In this document: piece after piece, positions 1 to 10,800 of the stretch
Layout of the letters: every line of letters starts with the position of its first letter
Position numbering within the stretch: position 1 is the stretch's first letter
Assembly (NCBI GenBank): GCA_021292105.1
Contig: CM037874.1
Span: 6,383,886-6,447,885, forward strand
Direction of reading: 5' to 3'
Source: Anadara kagoshimensis
Taxonomy: Eukaryota > Mollusca > Bivalvia > Arcoida > Arcidae
Length of the DNA: 64,000 nucleotides
Program-made: the position numbers and the translations under genes
Notes under the pieces: model-generated
Databases searched by the model: none
What the model saw: only the letters and a program-made list of their open reading frames with translations
What the model was told of the DNA's origin: nothing

Positions 1-1434
1 AGTGATGTCCTTAGTGACGTTTTACGTCATATGCGCAACAGAGTCCGCCATTTGCCTGTTTTTTTCAACATGTTAAATCCCCATAGCGTCTACGTTTTAC
101 CCTTGTGCAGATATATTCTGGGCTAATCACGGATGCGCATACAGATTTCCTGTTATGACTAGGTACAAGTAAGTGAAAAATAACAATCTTTATTCAAATT
201 TATTTGATTTTCTATGGATATGAAGAGTATTCCACTGTAACAAACAGAGTGATTCCTACAGTACAATATAGTTTGTTATTACATGTATTGACTTTTAATT
301 TTAGTGTTATTGAAATAAAAATGACCTTTTTGTTAAATAACATTACTTTGGTCCTGTTTCTGTTGACTTTTAGTTCCTATTGTTCGCAGTACCGTTGAGT
401 GCATCAAATATAGCCTATATAAGTATGTATACCCAATTGATTGACCGATAATAAGTCATCAGCATATAATTAATAATTAATCTCTGTGTCATCTATGTCA
501 ATGAGTTCTGTATAATAATTAATATTTATTAACATTTATATTAAATAAAGAGGACTTAATAGATCTCCCTGCTTTACACTCTTCTTAGAGGAAGTATTCT
601 ATCCAATATTGTTATCTCTTCGGAAACAACATTAAGAACTAGAATCAAAATAAACACACTAATCCATGTCCGAGTCACAATCCAGAAGCAAAGTAAAAAC
701 TATGAAACTGACAAGTGCGAGTCCGGAAAGCACCTCCTGTTTAGCTAGCTACACCCGCCACGTGTGTGGACTGGCAATGGTGTCATAAAAATGACCATGT
801 ATTCCTGCAGCTTTTGTTTATTCATCAGATGTTTTAATATACAAATTTTTGTTTTGTAATAACTGGGTCAAATGCTTTAGAAAAGTCAACAAACCGAAAA
901 TTGATTGTCCTTTTTTAACATATTCAATAATAATAGTTTTAATTGCAAAAGAATGATCGGCACATATTTGATGTTCGGTCTGTAACTTGACAATCTAAAC
1001 CAAATAAAACTTGACCGCTTATGCCTTAAATCTATAAGATCGCAGATCTCGGACGGCCGGGTGGAGGGTGGGTGTTTTTGGTTAAACCGGGAAACCTTAA
1101 GCGATTATTAGATTTGTTTTTTAGGATTGTCTGTATAAGTGCTTTGTAGTTAATCGAATTTTCAAGTAAAAATTATGTAGATCTCTTTACTTCCAAAATT
1201 CCATTTTCAAGCTATATCATTGCTATACCATGTACATTTGCTAAAGTACCTCTGTAGATGACGCTTACGACTTAATGCGATTGAAACAGACTAAACAAGT
1301 GAAGAAGAGATAGATATATCAAAACTGTTTAATACAAGGGACTACCTTTAAACAACATGAAACTTTATTGACAACATTTTTATTCTAATGCGAGATCGTC
1401 CCATAAATCTCTTGTTATAAAAAGACAGAACCTA
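1..1434. other. gene-free left edge
   Basis: No convincing exon is seen on either strand. The open frames here are short and AT-rich, without splice or family signatures. The only recognisable content is a partial copy of dispersed repeat R1 (about 643-785). Confidence 0.5.
643..785 (+). repeat. dispersed repeat R1, partial copy
   Basis: This matches the R1 family found many times in the window: a leading AATCCATGTCC tract, then AGCAAAGTAAAAAC, then the body motif CTCCTGTTTAGCTAGCTACA. It lacks the 3' part of the family. Confidence 0.6.
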
Positions 1435-1440
1435 TTTATT
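1435..1440 (-). terminator. poly(A) signal of the K+ channel gene
   Basis: Minus-strand AATAAA, about 75 nt downstream of the stop codon at 1515. It supports the read-through reading of exon 2, in which the protein ends four codons after the conserved tail. Confidence 0.45.
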
Positions 1441-1514
1441 AACTTAAGTCCTGTGGTCACCTTGAATGTAGGTCAAGGTTAACCCTAGATTGCTAGAGTT
1501 ACATTTAAAGGACT

Positions 1515-3165
1515 CTAGCTCTTACCTTTAAAATAATTTTGTCTGATCTTGTAGCAATAATAGTATGCATTGAAGTTGGACGCTATTATTGCGATTGGTA
1601 ATGCTAATAACATCAAACCAAAAACTGCCGTGAAGCTTGCAACTAGATACCCTTGTGGTGAGGTCGGATAATGGTCACCATACCCCACTGACGTCATTGT
1701 TATTATCGCCCACCACACAGACGTCAACAAGTCCGGAAATGTGTCATTTACCGTTAACTCGACGTTAAACATGATTGAACCAAAGATAAACGAAAACGTA
1801 CCAATCACCAAAAGCAAAATAAATAGTTCCTTAATGCTTGCCTTTACTGCAAGCGCAAGGATTTTCATTTCGTGTGCGTTCTCCGCCAAGCGGAGTAATC
1901 TAAACGCTCGAAGGGAAACAAAGAATACTAATGCCATATACAAATAGCGAATATCCTCACCGTCTATCAAATCTTCATGTATAAATGAAAACATTATTGT
2001 AGATATAATCGCAAATATTTCTGAAACATTATGAAAGTCTTTCACAAATGACTTCAAGCCTGGGCATGAAATAATCCTCATTATCATATCAACTATATAG
2101 AATACGTTTGTTAAAATCAAGATGTAATATAAAGAATCGTGTGGTTTGGTACGTATTAAATTTTCAAATTTAGTTGCTGTTGTGGTTGAATTTATATCCG
2201 AATTCTCTGCTGTTTGTCTGAATACCGCCATTGACGATAAAGTAAGACCAACGAGTCCCAGTAGAATGATGAACATCATGAAATAAAACCATATCTGAAA
2301 ATAAAATAAATAATTACAATAAAATCATTAAAGCATAATCATATGGTTTTGTTAAGTGTCAAATAAACAGATAGTTGTCGGCATAACAGTTAAACCGGGA
2401 CTGTTTTAAAAAGTGGCGTAAGTAACCAGATATGTTAATATTGGAGAGTTCGGGGTAATCAACATGAACACATATAATACAACCATCTGAATGAGTTATG
2501 TGACGGGCGGCACCGCCACAGAGGTGATATGAAAAAAAATGTTTGTTCACTTCAATGCTGTCGTACAGTATTATTTGTATGATTTTAGTCCATGCAATAT
2601 TATTGTTGGGATTAGTCTATTTCAGATTTAAACAGAAACATTTTACCTTAGCATATATAGAAGAACTAACATCCGTTAAAAATCTCCATAGTTTCATCCT
2701 CCATGTCAGTGTCTTCTCGTCTCTATCTTCCTTGGTTTCTAAATCGGAAAGATTTTGATATATTTTGTCGTCATCAATGGGTGGAAATAATGTCTTCCAA
2801 CAACACTGCGATAACTCTGAGGTTTTTATTTCCCAAAATTGGATTTCCTTAATGATACTGTTTGGACAAAAATAAGATGGAAAATGTAGTTCACCGGTGA
2901 TGTGATAATCCAAAATGTAGTGAAAGTACACCGGATTTCTGTCGAAATAATATTCCTTAGTTCCTGGATTGTATTCGATATCGGTCTCAGTCAAGTACGC
3001 CAATCGTGTCGAACAATCTTTGGATAAAGAAGATCTGCTGATTAAGAATACGGATCCCCGTAAATTTAATTTGATTAAATCTCCTTCTTCCATTACTGGA
3101 ACCGACATGTTTCCATCATTACCCGCATCAGTTTGACTTTGTTCCATTATGATGTCCTGGATCAA
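1515..3165 (-). CDS. Voltage-gated K+ channel, Shaw/Kv3-like, silent-subunit-like
   Basis: Two coding exons are seen. Exon 1 (3165-2647, 173 aa) is the T1/BTB tetramerisation domain. It has the zinc motif H-x5-C-x20-CC (ELHFPSYFC then SQCCW) shared by Kv2-Kv4-type channels, but not Shaker. Exon 2 (2294-1515) starts after a TTTTCAG acceptor in phase 0. It holds S1 (WFYFMMFIILLGLVGL), S2, S3, S4, S5, the pore with TMTSVGYGD, and S6. Odd points: S4 keeps only three regularly spaced arginines (LRAFRLLR), with hydrophobic residues at the outer two charge positions and Glu where a further positive charge is usual. The S6 hinge reads LPIAI instead of P-V-P. These are features of electrically silent modifier subunits. 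A GT donor at 1525 (AAAG|gtaaga) could lead to a further C-terminal exon; otherwise the frame stops after KS. Translation may start at 3165 or at the next ATG, 3147. The family call is secure; the silent role is inference. Confidence 0.88.
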
Positions 3166-3214
3166 TTATATGTCAATATGATACCATGTACAAGCCTGTC
3201 AGAAGTTTAACACT

Positions 3215-3400
3215 AATTAACGAATTAGTGCCGAATCAGCCGTTCATATCGGTCTCTCGTTAGTTTGATCTCTGTATTCTGTCTCTTGGTAGTTGTTCGG
3301 CCACTAGGATATATCTCTGTCACACGACATCCAAACTTCGACACCTTTTAGTTAGCCCAGTGTTAACCTTTCGATGGGCTTGTACTGTACATTACTGGAT
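3215..3400 (+). repeat. dispersed repeat R2, fragment
   Basis: It resembles 16020-16210 (shared ..TCGTTAGTTAG.. and ..GACACCTTT(T)AGTTAGC.. segments) and, partly, 13750-13820. No coding capacity or termini are recognised. Confidence 0.4.
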
Positions 3401-4313
3401 ATTGTACCTCCATTAATATTTGTGATTTAACAAAGGCATGATAATTATAACTTTACTGGTTGTCATAAACAGTTCTGATTCTTTTACAAACATGTAAGTG
3501 CCGGGAGAATTAGCTACATTGTACAATGACTTTTAAATAGCTCAATGTTGTCCTTAATTTCTATATAAAACCATCAATGAGGTCAGGAACCAGGAACAAA
3601 TACCATCTAGATTTAAAGAATTGTTGATTTGATCGGGTTTAATACTTGTTAAAGCTTTATAACATGAATTATTTAAAGGCTAATGAGAGCTTTTATAACA
3701 ATTTATTTAAAGGCTAATGAGAGAGAGAGAGTTTTAAATTCACAGTTTTCTTTGCTTTCATATGTTGTCGTAGATAAACAATTAAGCAATTCAATGAACA
3801 AAAACGGTATGCAAACGCATATTGAAGACAATACCTTATATCATCGCAAATAAATTACATGTCATCAATATAACAACATGTAATGTACTTTAAATAATAT
3901 TTTACAGCGGGCGTAAACGGCATACAGCGCGGGATTATATTCGCAACTCATAGCGTCTGTCAAATCAAGTATGTTAACACCATCATGGAAGCGAGGCTGG
4001 GTGCTTCGGAAAGGTTCATGTAAGCACCTCATATTTAGTTAGGTACAGGACCATGGGACTACAAACGTAACTTGTCTTCACATATTTGTTTGGTTGCTTG
4101 ATAGGAGTTAAGCGCTGATGGCGGAGGCGATGACAACATCAGTCAAGTAAAGATATCGATTCATCCCTACCTGTCAAATTCTGACGTTAATAATATTTTG
4201 GCGATAAATCGGGGTGGGGGGGGGGGTTATAAAGAAAACCATTGAAAACAGATTTTGTAACATCATATTTTGTTTTTAGATTGAAACAAAGCCTTATCCA
4301 CTGTTGTAACATA

Positions 4314-4319
4314 TTTATT
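4314..4319 (-). terminator. poly(A) signal of the CBM14 gene
   Basis: Minus-strand AATAAA, 30 nt downstream of the TAA at 4349. It agrees with exon 6 being terminal. Confidence 0.55.
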
Positions 4320-4348
4320 ATCAATAAATCTCATGTAAAATGGAAGTA

Positions 4349-4842
4349 TTAAGTAGTCTTAGTGCCGCAAGGTGGTACCACATTCTGGGGCCAATTACAG
4401 GTTTGTAAAACTTCATCAAACACCAATCCTGGAAAAAAATGGTTTAAAACATAATTCACCCATATATATATATATATCGTGTAAGTTTGATAGATCATAC
4501 CTCACTCGTAAATCACTTTGTATCCTCGATCCCGTTATGGGTATATATCGACAAACATAAGATTGTTTTGCGCACACGGCCATGATTTTTTACAAAGAGC
4601 GTAAATACAATCTATTTAACATAACAATTAAACCAAAAATAAACATTTTATCCATGTCCGAATCAATCACAATTTAGAAGCAAAGTAAAAGCTTTAGAAC
4701 TGACAAGTCAGGCCAACCACGTGAACTTCCACCAGGCCCCGTGTAGTGAGGCCGGTTGCTCCAGAAGGGTAAGCTCCTTCTGTTTAGCTAGCTACACCCT
4801 CCTTGTGTGTTAACGGAACACGATACTAGTGTCACTAACTAT

Positions 4843-4893
<51 letters not shown>

Positions 4894-7800
4894 TAGTCAA
4901 AATGACATACAGTGATTTTCAGGAACGACTCGATTCTAATGAATGATACCCATCGGCATTGTATGATTAAAATATATTGGTCAGACTATGTATGAAAAAA
5001 TGGCAATATACGCAATTACAAATAAAAACATTTGTTGATTGTTGTCAATAATACCGTATTAATTACGTATTATTAAATATGTAAATACACAATTACTTCT
5101 TTTTAAAAAACAAAAATCTTTCAAATACATGTAATTCAAAGATTCTAAAGAATTCCTTTTTTTTCTAGCCCATCACACAGGTGCATAGTTTGATACTATG
5201 GAGTTAACTATGACGTCATAAATTATATATATATATGTGTGTGTGTGTGTGGTGTGTGTGTGTGTGTGTGTGTGTTTTAAAAAATTATTTGAAAATCAAA
5301 ATTAATGAATATCGTAACGAAACAATTTTTACAAAAAGAGAACAAGATTAAAAACTCTTATATTAACCAGTTTCCTTTGCGTCTATAATATAACAATTTG
5401 TACAACATGGCATTAATTGCATACAATTAAGTAAAGCATTCAGTAGAACATTATGTATATACACACCGTTTGTACAGAGGTTATGACCAAAATATACATC
5501 TTTTTCACATGTGTAATAGGAGTGACAACCTAAACTTTTATCAGCATACCGCCCGTCTGCTACACCGACACAGTTTTTAACCAATCCACAAGGTGGCGCA
5601 ACATTCTTTGGACTAAAACAAAAGTACAGAAAGTCAATGTACTTAACAATAATTACAGACGTCAAATACACATAAAAACACGTCATTAAAGGTTTCAGAA
5701 ACCCAACGTATATTAAACTATGTTCTCGTTACTTCTATGACCGTTAAAAATTTGCGAAATCCAAAAGCAATGTGTTTGTTCTAACTGATTCTTATTTTTC
5801 GTAGTTCTATTTATTGCCAAACACGAAGGATTATGGTTTTTTTTCGGTTACAAAAGACCATATACCAATTTATTCACTCTATTACTGAATCTATACGTCT
5901 TGGTTACTTACTGGCCAGACGTTCTATAGGCCATCTTGGTAACCTACACGTCACATGCTCTTGTGTTATTGTTGCATACGTTGTCATGGTTACTTACACG
6001 TCACATGTTCTTGTGTTATTGATGCATACGTTGTCATGGTTACTTACTTGTCACATGTTCTTGTGTTATTGATGCATACGCTGTTTTGGTTACTTACATG
6101 TCACATGTTCTTGTGTTATTGATGCATACGTTGTCATGGTTACTTACATGTCACATGTTCTTGTGTTATTGATGCATACGCTGTTTTGGTTACTTACTCG
6201 TCGCATGTTCTTGTGTATTTGTTATATACGTAGTCTTGGTTACTTACTCGTCACGCGTTCTTGTGTACATTGGTGTATTATACGTAGTCTTGGTTGCTTA
6301 CTCGTCACACGTTCTTGTGTTATTGTTGTATACGTTGTCTTGGATACTTACCCGTAACACGTTCTTGTGTACATTGGTGTATTATACGTAGTCTTGGATA
6401 CTTATTCGTCACACGTTCTTGTGTACATTGGTGTATTATACGTAGTCTTGGTTGCTTACTCGTCACACGTTCTTGTGTTATTGTTGTATACGTTGTCTTG
6501 GATACTTACTCGTCACACGTTCTTGTGTTATTGTTGTATACGTTGTCTTGGTTACTTACTCGTCACACGTTCTTGTGTAATTGGTGTATTATATGTATCC
6601 ATGTATCGGACATGGATTACTATGTTTGTTTTTGATACGTAGTCTTGGTTACTAACTCGTCACATGTTATTGTGTTATTGTTGTATACGTTGTCTTGGTT
6701 ACTTACTCGTCACACGTTCTTGTGTTATTGTTGTATACGAAGTCTTGATCACAATTGTGTAGTGACGGTGTCCCTCCAGCACATGTTAGGTATGAGCGAC
6801 AGCTTATTTCGTAATTGCCATCAGATTTACCGGTACACACAATGCCATTAGCTAAAAAATCGGAAATGTGTTTTTATAGAATACAATAATGTTTCAAAAT
6901 TCTGCGCATCCAAGTAGTTGGACAGTTTATTTATAATATGACCATATAGGGACACGAAATTATGGATATATCATGATCGAGCGTTGTTACTACAGGTAAC
7001 ACGTGGTGCAATAGTTTGAAGTTTCGCTTTAGCGATGTTGGTTTTTTGAATTATATAAAGCTCAAAATGAACAAAAATTTGTAGTTTTTGGTATTTTCTA
7101 TTTGCAGCCTTGAAACACATGAAAAAATTATGTTATCGATAGAAATGGTTCTTGAAGTATCACAATCATGATACGCAACCAGGTGCAATTAAAAGTTAGT
7201 TGCAAGGGAGTGAAGTTAAGTGAATTAAAACCCTCAAATACGTTAGATAAATAAAAAACATAATAAATTAATAAAATATTTCTTACTATTGTATGGTAGA
7301 AAACAGAGAATAGCTAGAAGACAAATATAGCGGTACATGTTGATGTATTACACAATGCTGAATAACGCCACCAGAGTGAACATAACAGGTGATGTCTGTC
7401 TGTTTTAACTGGTCTTTATCTTTTGTTCGCCTTCTATTTCTACGCACTTCAGGTGGTCGTAACCAAAAATTCATTTCTTTATCTGAAAGACGTTACTTTA
7501 AATAGCTAAAAGTAAAAGAAAAATTATTTCTGCTTTTCATTATTTACATCGCATGGTAAACTTATTATGTATTTTATTCCAAAGGAAAATTATTTCTGCT
7601 TTTCTTAATTTTACGTCAATATTTCTGGCCAGTTTCAAATATATTTTATGTTTGCACTTAACTATTTACAAGCGGAATTCAATATCATTTTTCCCAAATC
7701 TTGAGGTTTCTTTTTCTTCACGTTTCAAGTTCAGGCGATCTTATAATTAACCAAAACGTTAGAATTATTTACAGATACAAAGATAAAGCTAGCCAGAGAC

Positions 7801-10800
7801 ACAAAACTGTTTTTTTTTAAGCTTTTGTTTGGTATTTTGAGATTTTATATGAAAACAGCGATTAAGATACATGCAAAGTGGTAACTTTAATCCGTGGATT
7901 TCTCTGAAAAGGATGGTTTGGAGTGGAATAATTGTGTTTTAATTCCCCAGCCAATATTCCCAATAAATATCGAGGTGGTCAATTCTGGATTGACAGAAGA
8001 AACTGAAGTACCCTTAAGAAAGTTCCTAAGCTTCGGAAGAAAAAAGTCCACTTAATATTAAATAATTTTTTTTCTGCCATAAGAATTGTATTAAAGCCGG
8101 GTATTGGATATAAGAACATAATAACATCCTGTCGTTTGTTTGAAGTGCTATCTAGGTCTAGTAGCCTTCTCGCTTACTTAACAACAAATGTCACCCAAAT
8201 TTATGAACTTCTTATGAGTTTTGACATACCAGAAAAGGGTTATATAAAATATTATGTATATAACCCCCTTGAATTAAGTCTAAAATAGTTTGTACTTAGT
8301 ATCATTTCTTATCGCATAAGCTGAAAACGTAAATGTGCACTTACCAAATTACCCAGTATTTGTACGTCTGATCAATGGACTGTCATAGGACCATGATTAT
8401 GTTATGATTGTAACAAACTTTATTATGGCGGTTTTGATAGGATTTTGTTCCAAATGGACAGTTTTGGTTTTTGAAAAAAAGTCTTAATATTCTTGTATTT
8501 AAATTAACAAAATAACGTAATATATGTGAATTTTAGATTTTAGCTCCTACAAAGGTCTGTTTTATTCGAATTTTTCTTATTAAGCGCATCTTAATGCTCT
8601 CATATGCTAAAAGTTTCGAAAATGACCTGTGACATGGAAATCCCTTGCTTTTACCCATGTGGGATTTCCATTTCTTCCATCTTCCTATGTTGGAAGATTT
8701 CCGCTTGAAGAAACGATGGAAGAAATTTCTATCTTCACCCCCACGTGCTTATATATATCTTCACCTCCACGTGCGGCTTTCAGTGACGTCACAATCAAAG
8801 GACAATTAAATGACGTCATATTGTGGAGACATGACGTCTTCTTGCGGAAAAATGACACCCCAGTCTACAAAATTTTGATATTTTCACTGCGTTTCAAATT
8901 TTTATTTTGGGAGATTAGAATAAATGGTTTTGTTTTCTAGTTTATACACGTTGTATAAACCAAAATCAGGTACATTCTGTCCGATAGTCATATTTATTTT
9001 TATGTAAAACGTTAAATAACAAAGTGAGATTTACAAAGATGGCGTCGATGTCGATGTGACTGATACTTAAAGCCAAAAATTGTCATCAAAATGGAAGAAA
9101 AAGAATCAATCATGAGTTTATCCATGTAGGATAAGAAAATCTCACCCTCGGAGTTGAATATTTCTGTCAGAGACTCGGCAAGCCTCGTCTCCGACTGAAA
9201 TATTCAACCCCTCGGGTGAGATTTCCCTATCCTACATGGATACTCATGATAGATTCTATTAGTCTCACCCTAGGGTTGAGAAGGCTACACGCTGAATTTC
9301 TTTCCTAGTTATACCTGCTCCGGGTTTATTCGTTGTGAGAAAAGTTCCGAAGTCAACCAACTATTTCTCAACGTCACAATCACTTACACACACTTAATTG
9401 AAGATGTCATAATCGTTTTACATGATAACGTCAACAAAATTTGACTACGTCATTTTCAGTAGGCACGGATGGTGACATGAAAACTGAACGTTTGCAATTT
9501 TGCAAAATTTGCAATTTTTTGTTTACAAAATTTAATCATGTTTTATGATGCAAATGTGTAAGGATAATAGAATCTGTCACCTGTTTGTGACCGATACCGT
9601 ATGATCTCGGTCGAGGGTGATGTGATGTAACATATATCCTGATCGAGGCCGCTGTGCCGAGATTGGGATTTGTTACATCACATCACCCGAGACTGAGATC
9701 AACACGTATCGGTCACAAACAGGTGACAGATTCTATTTCTCGTACAATTTAAAGTGTTTATAACTGTGATACGTACAAAACAAAACACGTACCCCTCATC
9801 GGGCCTCTTGCATTCCTTTAGGCACATAATGCATCGTGCAAATCCGCCCTTTGAAAATAATCTCATCGAAGCGTGATGTTAGTTAATACGTTATTCTAGT
9901 TTTCTGTTTATTACATAAAGATGAAAAATTAAAATTTTTTATGTTAAGGTTTGTTCAAGACCCTCGGCTCTTCAAGGAAAACTAAGGTTACAAAAACGAA
10001 CATTGAGTGTTCATAGACCTTGTCTACAAAAACGAACATTGAGTGTTCATAGACCTTGTCTTATTACCTCAGGTGTTTAAAAATACATCGTACGTCATTT
10101 ATCCGTTCAAGCAGATGACAATGTAAATAAAAGCGCCATATAATTAAATCTCTTTGATACTGAGAGGATGCCTTGAGTTATAAAATTTATGTGCAGTGCT
10201 TTGTTTCGCAGGTTCGAACCCTTCATTGCAGTGTTTTTATACGTAGACTCGAGCCCTTCAGTGCAGTGCAGTGCTTTGATTTGCAGGTTCAAGTCCTTCA
10301 GTGTAGTGTTTTTATTTGTAGGTTCGAACCCCTCATTGCAGTGCTTTTATTCGGAGGCTCGAGTCCTTCAGTGCAGTGCTGCTTTGATTTGCAGGTTCAA
10401 GTCCTTCAGTGTAGTGTTTTTATTCGCAGGTTCAGTCGAACCCCTCATTGCAGTGCTTTGATTCGCAGGTTCGACCCACTCATTGCAGTGCTTTAATTCG
10501 CAGGTTCGAACCCCTCATTGCAGTGCTTTGATTCGCAGGTTCGGCCCCCTAATTGCAGTGCTTTGATTTGCAGGTTCGACCCACTCATTGCAGTGCTTTG
10601 ATTCGCAGGTTCGAACCCCTCATTGCAGTGCTTTAATTCGCAGGTTCGAACCCCTCATTGCAGTGCTTTGATTCGCAGGTTCGAACCCCTTATTGCAGTG
10701 CTTTAATTCGCAGGTTCGAGCCCCTAATTGCAGTGCTTTGATTCGCAGGTTCGACCCATTCATTGCAGTGCTTTGATTCGCAGGTTCGAACCCCTCATTG

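Larger units (their letters stand above)
3166..4348. other. intergenic stretch between K+ channel and CBM14 gene
   Basis: No exon recognised. It contains a fragment of a second dispersed repeat (about 3215-3400), whose CACCTTTTAGTTAGCCCAGTG segment also occurs in diverged form near 16165-16190. It also has a short GA run near 3718 and a G-run at 4210-4227. Confidence 0.4.

Noticed and set aside
6136..6851. Several overlapping plus-strand frames of 68-113 aa
   Set aside because: They lie wholly in the 5.9-6.75-kb minisatellite; the repeating peptide reflects a stop-poor unit in several frames.
7286..7474. Possible extra exon of the CBM14 gene
   Set aside because: Has acceptor- and donor-like ends but the phase does not fit between exons 4 and 5, and it lacks the CBM14 cysteine pattern.
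8629..8940. 103-aa plus-strand frame
   Set aside because: Overlaps a short inverted repeat and CRE/E-box-rich DNA; no family signature or splice context.
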